The position numbers and the translations under genes were made by a program. The notes beneath the pieces were generated by a model. It was not told the origin of the DNA, did not search any database, and was given only the letters and a program-made list of their open reading frames with translations. This document shows, one piece after another, positions 24,201-35,300 of a DNA stretch of 64,000 nt. The DNA is taken from contig NC_064034.1 in the NCBI RefSeq assembly GCF_932526225.1, forward strand, positions 6,372,001 to 6,436,000. Direction: 5' to 3'. This stretch comes from Nematostella vectensis (lineage: Eukaryota > Cnidaria > Anthozoa > Actiniaria > Edwardsiidae). Position 1 is the stretch's first letter, and each line of letters begins with the position of its first letter.

Positions 24201-27200
24201 CAGGCATAATTAATTTTTTGGCTAAGGGCTATATTGATTCTGGGACTGGGAGGGATAAAACTACATACCTGATATAAAAAGGAAATCAAAATTGTCTGTT
24301 TTGAAAGTGCTTAGGAACCTTTCAAAGCATACTCTGATAAATACTCATGAGTAAGTTCAGAAGTGCTTTCAAAGACTATATAGAAAAAAAGCATGCTGAC
24401 AAAAATAGACATCAAGGATTTAATGCTTGGAAACCAGTCTATACTACAGCCTCAGCATACTGATAACAAACTCACAGCAAGGTTAGAAGTGCTGGCAAGA
24501 AGCTTTTCATAAGACTTTTGGGCTCTCTCAAGGGACTCTTTCTTGTCAGCATGGAGCTCACCTTTGGTCTACAAGCAAAGGACATTCATGGCTTGGGACA
24601 AAAAAAAATATTCAAAAGTTCAAGGACAACCACAGAAGCGTATGTCTTCAATTTTTTATACATTACCAGAAGAGGCTGGAGATAATTGTCAAACATACAA
24701 TATTCGAGCTAAGATATTTCAGCTTAGCTCTTGGGTCCCTAGTAAAAAAACGGCTATGCAGTATTTTGGTAAAGGATGTTACTTTACAGTTACTAGTAAA
24801 AAGTGAAATAAACCAAAACATTTTCAGTTAGTCCACCAGCACAACCAAAAACAGCTCAGTGAGAAGAAGATAATTTTCATTATTTAAACATGTCAACTGT
24901 GAATGATTTAAAATAAACTTCGGAGTGCATGGATAAGCAAGCTCACAAGACAACATACCAAAAGAATCTGTCTGTTCTGCCTCTCCCTGTTCTGAAGGTC
25001 CTTGTGCACCTGGAGAAGGTGTTTGGCAAGTGTTTTATAGTAACTCTGCAGCAGATGTCGAAAGCTAGCTTGTGCATCACGTGGGATGATTCCTGTGTAG
25101 GGCCAGGTAATATTATGCTTCTCAACCAAAGCCCGATGCTTCCTGGACAACACGCCAGCAAAGTCCTCACCACAGTGCTTGGCAAAACTGATGATCACCT
25201 GGACGTAGATGTGAGACTCCTTGTCGCAGTTAGCAATGTTGTTCAGGATACCACCCAACAGCTTGATGTTTTCATTGAGGTTTTCAAAGACGCCGTACAG
25301 GATGAGCTCCCCGAGGAGCCTAAGGGTGACCCTGTAGCGAGTGACATTTGCAGCACGATCCTCATCCTTGCCTGCATAATTCTCAAACACCTTAACGAGC
25401 TCCTTTTTTAGAAGGTCAGAGAATTCCTGGTATCGCTGGTGAAACAGGCTGCAGATGTGAGCCACGCAGCTGACATCAGCTTGCTGCACAAAATATTAAA
25501 AACAATGAAAATTGGAACAGTTTGGAATAATGTGAGGATAAATCAGAGGATAAATCAGGGTGGATAATCCTACCTTCAGTTTGTTGAATCCGTCAACAAT
25601 GGAACTGACCTGATGCACAAGAAAATATATTTGATGTGTAAGTGGCCTACAGAACGTTAGTCTCTAAACACAATTCAATACTTACAGCTTCCTGGATGTA
25701 TCTGGATAGATTTAAGCCATTAAACTCAGTTGTGAGAGCATCCCGCTGCGGCTCTGTGATGGAACGCTGTCAAAAACGGAAGGTTGATCAATTTAAGGAT
25801 AAGAGGAAGTAAGTGCTGAGTAACAAAATCAAAATAATAGAACCCAAGGTGGCTGACAAAAACATTTTTTTCTTGTACTCAAAACACAAACTGACTGGAG
25901 GATTTTTTTCTTGTACTTAAACCACAAACTGACTGGAGGATTTTTCTTGTACTCAAACCACAAACTGTTTCAATGATCATGGATTGTTGATACACTGTAT
26001 TGCAGAGTAATGCCATGGTTACACTAGAATGCCAACTGAGGTTGAGGTTAGCTATATAACTGCAAGAAAAGTCGACCAACCTGGTTAACTGAACCAAGGT
26101 TGGTTGACTTTGTGTGCGGTTACACAAGCTCACTTTACCTTTTAGTTGAGTCGTCCTCAGCAGCAAAGAATCTAGTGTCCTCGTGTCATGGGTTACTTAT
26201 CTACACTGATTATCATTTGAATACTTTGGAGGGATTTATTCTAGCTTGTGTTTTAAATGGTACGCTTGGAATGAATATATTGAGCATACTTTGGGCAACA
26301 ATTTGTTTTTAAATATGGATTAAACAAATTTAAAACAACAGATTACTTAGAGCTCAAACCTTGTAATCAGGAAGGAAACCAAAAGTCACACTAGAACTAC
26401 CATCATAAGTCGAATAATTTTAAAGAAAAGCGACTAAGGTTTTGAGCAAGACATGCAATTAAACACCATTACATGTTTATATCTGTAAGCCCTAATCACT
26501 GCAATCTTAGTTGAGGCCATGAACTATGGATCGTAGAATAGTCTGCGGAACACTACTTCGGTAGAATTTCCTTTGTTCTCAATAATATATACTGAGGTTT
26601 CCGGTTGCAGCTACACACATAAAATTTCAACTTCAATTAGCCAATAACCATACCTAGGTTGAAAGTTCTAGTGTAACCACGGCATAAACGAGGCAACTTA
26701 CCAGTTTCTTGGTGAAGGAAGAATTCTTCTTGACAGAAGAGTCAAGTCCCTTCATCAAGTTTTCACCTCGATGACCTGGGAAAACACAGCTCAATTTATT
26801 TTTTTGTAAATAATGCAAATTAAAGACATTCATAGCCTTACATTTATCAACCATATCAAATGACTTGGTTTGGTTGCATTCAGTCAAACAAAATCACTAT
26901 CAAAATGTTCCGCATTCAAATACAGCAAAATACAATTACCATGACAACAAATAAAAATGCAATTGAACAACACCAGAATATTGTATATGAATAATGTTTG
27001 AAAAAGGTTAATGTCAAACAATAATAAAACTCAAAGCTTCATATTGCATCCTGGTGCTATTAATAAATAATTTCTCATAGCATTTTAACAATTTTTAAAA
27101 TCCTAATACAAGAGGAAAACAAGCTTCTACATGGTGATCCCATATACATCCAACAAGTCAGATTCAAGACCAAGAAACAGAACAGCTTTTGACAGGGAGA

Positions 27201-28902
27201 TCTAATCTGTTACAGCTAGAGGCTAGAACCCCTGTACATTCAATTTTTACACAAAAAAAAAAGACATTAACAGAAGGCATAAAAAATCAATTTTCATTTT
27301 CTATGAAAAGTGTGTTCAACATGTTCTGGGGTTTTGTCTTGAACAACAAGATTTGTCAGCCATCGAAAATCATGCACCAGATCACATGATCAGTAACTGT
27401 AAACAAGGGAAGATAAGGTGCATACATGTCGCCTACCTGATGCTGCCAAGTTCTTCTCTCGGGTGGAGATCTTGGTGTTCACCAACTCTTGGGCCTCATT
27501 GATAGCTTGTTGCTTAAATTAAATAAAGTTAAAATTTTAATAATTGAAGAAAAATAGACTCAATGACAATTTGATCACAATGATTGTAAATAACAATGTA
27601 ACAAATTATGGTTGAAAAATATTACCAAAATACCAACACCCTCGAGAAACAAGGGAAGTGTGAGAGCCCACTGATGATCGAAGAGTTTAGTATTAATTAT
27701 TTAAACTAATCAATGAAAATACTGACCACTTCTTCAATTTCTCTCTGTCTCTCCTCCTCTTTCCGCTTCTCATCTTCTAGCTGCTGTTGTTCCTCAGTTT
27801 GCTAAAGACATAAAGGTAGGAGTCCATTCAATGGCTATGATACAAAGCTGTAATTTTTATGGCAATTTCTATCTCAAACCGCGCTGAATTTCGATTCAAT
27901 GATCAGAACTTAGTATCTAAATCAGTAATTGGCTAAAAAATAATTTAAAACAATACAATGTCCATGTTCTCTTACTGTTTCTCACTTATTTTGCTCAAAT
28001 AATTCATCATTTTAGTACTCTATAAGGTTTCATGCCAAAAGTTTCCAGCAAGCTAGAATCCCCTGAGATAAATTTGCAAGCTGCTTTAAATTGCTGCAAT
28101 TTTGCAGGTTGTCCGCACACAGGATTTGGGTTGCAAAAAAACTCTGTCTTAGCTCTTGTCTTGCAACATAAATTACTAGTGTAAACATAAGTTAATTGAG
28201 GTTTCATTTCAGCTGTTTGTATTTGATCCTTATTGTCACATGATGGTGTATCTCAAGTAGCAAACACATGTGTACAAAAAGAATTTAAGGCCACTAATCA
28301 GTTGACCAAAACAAACTCTAAGCAATTTGTTTGGCTTGATAACCTTCTCAAAAAAGATACATTGCTAGTAAAACATTCCGAACCAGTTGGGAATAAAAAA
28401 GCTTCAGGCATAGATGTAACTTATAAAAAGCTTATATTATTGTTTTGGCATCACAACTGTACTTACCATATTTGAATCTTGTTCGTCATCGTCCTTGCTC
28501 TCGTGTCTAGAAAATAACAGAAAAAACTATTATAGACCCCTCAACCAGTTACCTGAACAGGAGAGCAAAACGTTACATGAAAACCAACAACAAAACAACA
28601 CGATTTAACTTAACTCTTACTTAAAGTTAAACTAACAACAACTCGGTGTAAACTATATCTAAAGCAAAACAGCAAAATTAAAAATTTGGGAAAACTTAGA
28701 AAGCTACTTGCCTCTCTTCAGCTACAGAGTTCGGAGGCTTCTCGTCTTGCTCTGTCTTTCCATCATTTTTATCGTCGTTTTTTAGTGAGTTCTGCTCTTT
28801 CTGTTTTTGGTCGTCTTTTATTTTGCTTGGTGTTCCCGCTGTACCAGCACAGTTTTCGCCGCGTTTTCCTCCATGCTGCCGCTTAGAGCTTTTTTCACTC
28901 AT
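11379..28902 (-). CDS. UPF2: UPF2, regulator of nonsense transcripts 2
   Basis: UPF2 is the scaffold of nonsense-mediated mRNA decay: its third MIF4G domain binds UPF3 and its C-terminus binds the helicase UPF1. I traced 31 exons that join in phase, 3,758 nt, about 1,253 residues (the human protein is about 1,270). Order: charged Lys/Glu-rich N-terminus; MIF4G-1 (about 120-400); MIF4G-2 (about 540-780); MIF4G-3 (about 780-990); an acidic linker (MIDMEMDDDE); then the UPF1-binding region (SLDVAVPMHLK, RKGNKQQY). Diagnostic blocks include NAFYYCNPP, YIRKLLYKDLSK, RIWNVKYNSIHCAANLLSG and LGELYNYRLVES. The ATG at 28902 opens MSEKSSKRQH. The first intron has a GC-AG border. All exons and their phases agree, so the gene looks intact. 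Exons are listed in the three entries below. Confidence 0.97.
12842..12873 (-). repeat. Partial copy of UPF2 exon 27 in the next intron
   Basis: A stretch of about 32 bp (TTTTGGTCACGCTCTAGTTG and a few more bases) matches exon 27 at about 12,949-12,980 with a few differences; the offset is 107 bp. Unlike the arrays elsewhere it lacks the donor. It is probably a decayed two-copy tandem duplication. Confidence 0.6.
15300..17095. repeat. Minisatellite of about 23 bp, 1.8 kb, in UPF2 intron 21
   Basis: About 70 imperfect units of TTAAGATGCGTGTCAAGGTT(GTG) with variants TATGTCCAGG, GAGTTAAG and AAGGATGTG. Runs of like variants suggest internal spread of sub-blocks. The array starts about 10 nt beyond the exon 21 donor (17101-17105) and ends about 50 nt before exon 22. 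It does not copy exon sequence. Confidence 0.92.
17106..21725 (-). CDS. UPF2: UPF2 exons 11-21: linker and MIF4G-2
   Basis: Exons: 21571-21725, 21048-21135, 20762-20848, 20196-20305, 19976-20061, 19764-19872, 19515-19572, 19381-19436, 18940-19056, 18639-18740, 17106-17189. Exon 11 carries IWEDEDYRVFYENLKDLKA, typical of the UPF2 linker. Exons 13-14 are acidic. MIF4G-2 includes NRKKLTRAVL, FRFHVRKKDQINLESK and HHNIEMACNLLEVCGRFLYR. Exon 20 ends NAFYYCNPPERQK at GTAAGG. Its end and donor are reproduced about 26 further times in the intron that follows (17,405-18,640). Confidence 0.95.
17405..18680 (-). repeat. Minisatellite (about 48 bp, about 27 copies) made of UPF2 exon 20 end plus donor
   Basis: On the minus strand each unit reads GCCTTCTACTACTGTAACCC, then ACCAGAGAGACAAAAG, then GTAAGGAGCCAAT. 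The first part is the coding end of exon 20 (AFYYCNPPERQK) and the second its splice donor. The right-most unit (18,639-18,680) is the genuine exon end. I count about 26 further copies, most with AAAAG|GTAAGG intact. Two copies (near 18,230 and 18,365) have an internal deletion of about 13 bp. Reading into the first intronic copy meets TAA within that copy. Confidence 0.93.
22780..22874 (+). mobile_element. 3' remnant of a non-LTR retrotransposon (LINE reverse transcriptase end)
   Basis: In UPF2 intron 10 the plus strand reads PNTIPDWNSLPAHTASASSF then LLFKSLVSK and a stop at 872-874. The W-N-x-L-P ... F-K pattern is the usual C-terminal end of CR1/L2/RTE-type reverse transcriptases. Nothing upstream is recognisable, so the copy is strongly 5'-truncated, as is typical for LINEs. 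The family cannot be assigned from this fragment. Confidence 0.6.
23711..24067. repeat. 34-bp direct repeats bracketing about 290 bp
   Basis: GCTTGTGTTGTCTAGTATTT and the following 14 bases occur identically at 23,711-23,744 and 24,034-24,067. The bracketed segment includes CAATAAA and pyrimidine-rich DNA. The right copy ends about 45 bp from UPF2 exon 10. It may be a duplicated segment or a solo insertion. Confidence 0.7.
24111..28902 (-). CDS. UPF2: UPF2 exons 1-10: N-terminus and MIF4G-1
   Basis: Exons (5' to 3' on minus): 28712-28902, 28467-28506, 27727-27801, 27437-27512, 26702-26775, 25686-25766, 25574-25609, 24959-25483, 24476-24568, 24111-24150. Exon 1 is rich in Lys, Glu and Asp and ends at a GCAAGT donor: the codon AGA is split AG|A across it, and the next exon's acceptor is TTCTAG. 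Exon 3 is a Glu/Arg/Gln coiled-coil-like run. The 525-nt exon 8 holds the core of MIF4G-1 (CSLFHQRYQEF, LRLLGELILYGVF, CDKESHIYVQV). The acidic end of MIF4G-1, DEDMPDLPQD, is in exon 10. Confidence 0.95.
25865..25970. repeat. Three-copy tandem repeat of about 45 bp in a UPF2 intron
   Basis: Units contain CTTGTACTCAAACCACAAAC then TGACTGGAGGATTTTT. They lie between exons 5 and 6 and are not derived from the exon borders. Confidence 0.75.
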
Positions 28903-29393
28903 GCAGGAGACTTTGAGAGCTCTGATCAGCCTAGAATTGGTGCACTCTTTTCATCTTGTTGTGTTGTTATTCGTGTTTTCTGTCCGCCATTACCGTCTCA
29001 ATTGTCGTCATCAGCCGCCGCATTGGAGACCAGCACTAGAACCCAGACCCCTAACAAGCCCGCATAGAATCATGTTTTTTTTTTTTTTTTTCATAAAAAC
29101 TGCTTTCGCAAAAATCATTTCATTAGTTTTGCCACAACAACGAAAAATGTAAGGGGGGGGGGGGGGGGGAGAAAATGCGCGCACGTGTCAGGGCGCAACA
29201 AGACAATTGCAGACCAGAATATGGTCGCCGAATATCGTCAAAATATGGCGCGCGACAGCTGAAGAACGTCTATCGTTAACTCTGCGCGCGGCACACATAC
29301 TATTATGACGAAAACTGTTACGTAGAGCGACGGGGAAATTCTACACAAAATTTCGTAATCTTCCGTCGTGAAATACGATGAATAGGCAAAGTA
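28903..29393. promoter_or_regulatory. Probable bidirectional promoter between UPF2 and CACHD1
   Basis: Start codons of the divergent genes are 491 bp apart (UPF2 ATG at 28902 minus, CACHD1 ATG at 29394 plus). The segment is richer in CpG than its surroundings (GGCGCGCGACAGC, CTGCGCGCGGC) and has no TATA box at a useful place. It contains T18- and G17-like homopolymers (29,070-29,090 and 29,153-29,169). Promoter function is inferred from position. Confidence 0.5.
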
Positions 29394-32300
29394 ATGCTAG
29401 TATCCCCTAGACAATGTACGCTGCTTGTTATTGTGTTATCATTTATCGGTTCAGCTCAGCCATTCGTCCTAGACCCAGCAACACTGGGTAACACCTTAGA
29501 CGGTATTGCCCGGGATGGTTTGGGTGTCCAGGATATGCAGGTTTGTTAACTTTTTATGCGCCAAAAAGGTATCTGGTTTACTCTAAACACACTTAGCGTT
29601 CTAATCCACACTCTACTTTTCAGGCTTACCTCGACTCGCTTGATGTCGACGTAGTCACAATCAACAGTACAACAATCAATGAGCTAAAAACCAAACTTTC
29701 CGAAAAATTCCAGGTCCGAGTCCAAGCTGCCTGGAGACTTAAGACGGCAGTTGAGCTTTCTTATTTTTTATCAGCGCCTAAGCACAATCCAGAGTGTTGT
29801 AGTGTTGACAGCGGTTCACTAACATATGACACGCGCTTTAGACAACAAGTCAGAACCACTCAATTTTGTGTGCGCAAAGCGTCCGGCGCAACCAATCCGA
29901 CACAGCTTACAAACGAAGTACTTAAAGCGATGGAAGATAACATGAAAGAATCACCTTACCTTAAGTGGCAGTACTTTGGCTCAGTTGAAGGTCTCACCAC
30001 GATCTACCCAATGCAATCTCAGGCAGAGTGTGGCTCGTACGATAATCGTGCCAGGCCTTGGTATGTAGACGCAGCTGCGCCAAAGCCGAAGAATGTCGTG
30101 TTAGTGGTAGATAGTAGCGGCTCGATGGCAGAAAAACATACTGCGAACGGGAAGACATGGCTGCAGATGGCCATAGATGCTGCTAAGGCTGTACTAGACA
30201 CACTTAATCCACGAGATAAGGTGCGCAATGACGGGTTCGGAGAGTGGGATTTTTTTTTTATTTGTAGACACTGAGTGCGTAGCAAGAGACCGTGACCATC
30301 ATGGTCTCTTGGAGAGTAGCTATTTTGATGAGTTTTATACTAACTAGGGGAAGAAGGGGGGGGGTCAAAGGTATAAAAAGGGGGATTAATTGTTCTTCCA
30401 TGGATTTCCTTATATTTCTTATTATTAAGCCAAATATCATAATTAGGGGGGCCCGGGGCCCGCTCGGCGCACCCCTAGATCCGGCCCTGCTAACACCCAC
30501 AAAATGCCAATCTGGGTTTTTAGTTTTACTACACTTTAATTATTCGGTTTTGTTAAATGGGTTTGCAAGTCATCATTTAGAACCACAATTAATTCAAATA
30601 ATGTATATGAGCAGAAATTCATACCAGCGGCTGTGTATACGTCTCAGGTTGGAGTTGTATCGCTGGCGACAGACGCAAACACTCCCGGTAGCAACGATAC
30701 GACATGGTGCTACGCCAACACCCTAGCTGAGGCCAACTCCGTAAACATCAACAATATGAAGATCTTCCTCGATGGAATGCGGTCTGCTGGTAAGTACAAA
30801 CTGATAAAATACTTTGACATTCGCTCGCATGTGCGCCACCAACTGCACGGCAATCAATGGCTAAGTGTTACACAATGAGGAATAACCTTGTTTTGCTGTC
30901 CGGGTCACACAATGAGAAGTAACCACAGAACCACGTTAAGTCGTCTGTGTCACACTGTGTTACATTATGACCAAATTACGAAATGTCTGTCGCACAATAT
31001 TGAAACGTTTCATGCATTTCGCCCCACACAAGGATAGCCTGCTAGCCGGTACTCTTTGGGGTTATTTGGAAATGTTTTGTTTTTGAATATTGGGAATCCT
31101 GTGGTGCGCGCGAAAGCCGAGATGCGCTGGGGCGTGGGTGGCACCTTGGCCTTCGCGCATGCCACAGGATTCCCAATATTCGAAGACAAAACATTTCCGA
31201 ATAATCCCGAATGAGAGCAGGCTACACAAGGATGGCACACCCCGCTACAATTATGACATCATCATATCTTGTACTTGGCCATACGGCAATATCGCGTTAA
31301 AATGAGTCAGTCAGACTAATAGTCCAGGCCTCTTTTTATGAATTCTTAAGGTTTCACGATGTATATTCCTGCTTTGACGAAAGCTTTCGCTCTACTGCTG
31401 AACTCCAAGCCCGAGTCCCCAGATGACTGCGATCAAGTCATCATCTTTCTGACAGACGTCAAACCAACTGAACTCAAGGAGAGCGTTATGAGGACTATAG
31501 TGGAATCCAACAAGCTCCTGGATAATCGAGTAGTGATTCTAGCTTATGGCATTGGTGCTGAGGACTTCAGCTTTCTTGGAGACATGGTCAGACAGTCCGG
31601 TTACAACCAGACCTGGGACCCAGCCGCCGGACAGGTTACGGTGAGTTATCGAGTAGTATTTAGTCACCCATTTACTCTATAGAAAGCTTCACATGTAGGG
31701 GGAAAACGCTTGTAAGAACCGTTCTCGAATAACCGCCTCAGATTCGTTGGAATTGTTTATCTTTACCAAGGAGACTTTGGCGTTTCAAGTTTTGTGAAGT
31801 AAAGTACTTTATTTGGCTTATACACACCCATTAGGACTTTTTAATTAAAGCGTTCTGCTTCACCGTTTCTTATCACATCAAGTTAGCAATCACAACAAAA
31901 ACAAAAGTTTTTTACCGCTCTTTTGCCAACTAGCTCATATTTTACCCACTTGCAATTTTTGGCCCGCTTAATGATAACCTAACAAACGAACAACACATTT
32001 CAGCCTGGCATCTGGAAACAAATAACAGACATAGGGCGTCTACGAGAAGAAATGGTCACCTACTATAACTTTTTTTTCTCCGCCAACGACCCATCGACAG
32101 CAGAACCCAGGATTGCCGTGCCGTACCACGACGCGTGGGGACTAGGTAAGAATACACTCATCCAAATCTTACATCTTAGAGCAAAATATATAAATAAGCG
32201 GAGTTAAGAGGGGAGGGGAAGGGGGCTCTTTAGTTGGCGTAGGGAGTGGCTCTGCGTAAGGACAATCTTGGACTCTAGCATCGTTAACCACAGTCCGGAT

Positions 32301-35300
32301 CTTCTCGGCTTTTATCCATATTGGCGATATTGAGGATGATGTGAGAATTTATGACGTGCCTCTATTCCTTCAACAGGACTCATCACCACTGTGACCCTTC
32401 CCTGTTACCATGGTAACACGTTTGTAGGCGTGGTTGGTATTGACATCACCATGGGAGACCTGCTTGCGGACGTGTCGTATTTTGGCGCGGAGCAGGAGTC
32501 ATACGCGTTTGTGATTGACGGCTCGGGGCGTGGTCTAGTTCACCCTTTGCTACCCATGCCATCGAACGCCGACCAGGACTATGCATCTCTCGAAATCCGG
32601 ACACTTGAACCGGACGCGCCAAACTCTATATTTGATTCCATGCAAAGGTGATGATTTTAAGATAAAGTAAACATTTCGAGTCTTGACATTTTTAAGGGTG
32701 CACATATTTCGCGTGCAATTATTTCTCAGTTTTGACTTCATTTTCTCGGCCATGTGCATGTTCATCCAAATAAAGTACATTCCTAAAGTATCTGCAACAT
32801 AACAAATACAATATTTTTATTTTATCGTAATGCAAACTTACAATCACGACAATTTTCTTGCTCTAACAAGCTGATGATATCATATCGTTTTGCTTTCAAC
32901 CTCTCTAGCATATTTTGGCAGTATTTATCCACGCAAGATAGCTTCGATACCCCCATAATATTATGCTAAGCTCCACAAATAAAGCACACGTTTAAGATAA
33001 AGCAGAAAGGGCTTGCAGTTGTTTGTTTACATAGGAATCTTACACAAATAGAGAAACGACGTTAGCTCAAATACGTTTCCTATTGCTGTTTAATGGCATA
33101 CTTTTCAGTCGTTTTGCGTTAACTCAGATTCCACTACGCATTATCTCCAAACCTTGCTCCAAATGCAAAGTGTAATTCACCAAACGTGTTTTCAAGAGGC
33201 CGTGAAACTGTGTGTTTTCAACGTCAGATTACATTGCAAGGCGCGTCTATCTCCATGTGCTTGCTTTGTATTCTACAAATACCACATTGCACCAAGCTGT
33301 TGTCGTTGCCTTTCTCTGACATATGAATAAGTATTCTTACGGGATTTTTTCACTTCTCATTCCGTACCACATTTTACTGTCCCGTTGCTTACTAGAGATG
33401 GTCATGTTTTTATTTCATACAGTGGCGAAAGGGGCGAAGAAAGGTTACTGACGCGTCGATTCCTTCCTCGTGCTGGTAGCAAAGCTGGTGTGCGAGTTCG
33501 GACGGTGAATACAACATACTACTGGCAAAAAGTGGATGGGACCAACTTCTCGGTCTGCTTGGTGCTTGTCAAGGGAGACAGCTCGGTATCATTGAAACCA
33601 CTTTCACCAATTGGTATGCACAACAAGTTTTTATAAAAGACCCTACAAATATCGCTGTGTTAGGTAATAAGGTCTTCAGAATATGTCTTACTTACTCAAA
33701 TTATCCTGAAGAACAAAGCCCGCCTTGAAAAAGAAAACAGCTTCTTTTCCCATATCTTTCCTTGTGTTATTTTTTGTTCCTCTAGAGGACTTTAAGTTCA
33801 TCTACCACCGTCTAGACCTGCTCAAGCCTGAGCTACCATGCACACAGTTTCAGCGTTACGCCGTCAAGAGCTCATCAGTCGTCAAGTTCAGCGCGGACGT
33901 GTTCACTGACCCCTACCAGTACATCGGTCTGTCCGAGACCTCCACTCATGTAATGCAGTACTTCATGTACATGCTAGATAGATCAAACACTGTAGAAAAC
34001 CCGGGGTTCCGTGCGGGAATTAAGGACGATGTTTTGGCGTCATACAGAGCTGAGAGTATCTGGCTTAAGAGTGAGTCTCTAAATGACTATGTGGTGTGGC
34101 GGTATATCGGCAGTGGAAGCGGCGTTTTTAGACTTTTTCCAGGCGTAATACTGGCCAAGAATTATGACCCAACGAAGAGAACGTGGTGAGTCAAATACGA
34201 TTACTGCAAGGATGACACGCAAACTCCTAGTAATCCGAGCGAATACGTCATTTTTTCTTCTGATGAGAACGGCTTCATCTTCTTTGCATTTTCTTGATAG
34301 AAGTCCAGATTTGTGTTTCACACTTATTGAATATACGCGATACCCGGTTTTTCCACCACATTTATTCTCGAGTAACTAACCTAACTTCGTACCATCACGA
34401 AGAGGTAAACCTTAGATGACTCCTCGTTTTTATTTGAATTCCTTATCATCAGCTCGATAATTATCCTGTCTTCGTCAAAGGAAAATCATTAAAAAAGACC
34501 AAGTTATGGAGGACTTCTATGTTTAAATGAGAGGGAACAAGTCATTTTTCAAACTGTTACGCGTACATTAAAATACCCTCGATTTAACCTTTCAAGGTAT
34601 CAAGGAGCGATAGATAACCCAGGAAACAACACATTATCCACACCATACATCGACGCGTTTGGCGCGGGGCTGGTGATCACGCTATCGCACACCGTGACCA
34701 AAGGGCAGGGCGAGGTGTTCGGAGTGATGGGCGCCGACTTTACTCTACGATTCTTTCACAGGTAACACGTGACATGGGGCTTTAATTAAACTAGGTCATA
34801 ATTTTGACCCAACATTTCCCCCGCGCGCATGTTTCTGACATACTTCAAATACCTTCCCATGTCATCGACATGTTTTCTCGGATAACTAACATACGCAGGA
34901 AACATGATGTAGTAGCCATATCATTGTTTTCTAGTTAACACGATAAAAGATGGTTATACAAAGATAGCTTGCGAAACTTTTCATATCATTTGAGGAAAGG
35001 TGTTTGCGGAACGTCATTAAACTCCTTTTAAACTTAACATTAACGAGACATGATTGACTCTCTCGGTCATACAATCAAAGCAGAAGTTGTATTGTATGAA
35101 AGCAGAATTCAAATACAACTTTTTTCGCTAGGATGTTAGGAGACACTTACATCAAATGCAAAGACCCAAGCTTCAAGTGCTTTATTATGGATTCAAGTGG
35201 TTTCTTGGCATTTCACGAGGATTTTCTGTCGCCCGATATCACGGCGGCCACAGTGGAAGATGTACATATCACAGAGAAGCTAAAGTCTGTCGCCCAAGAT

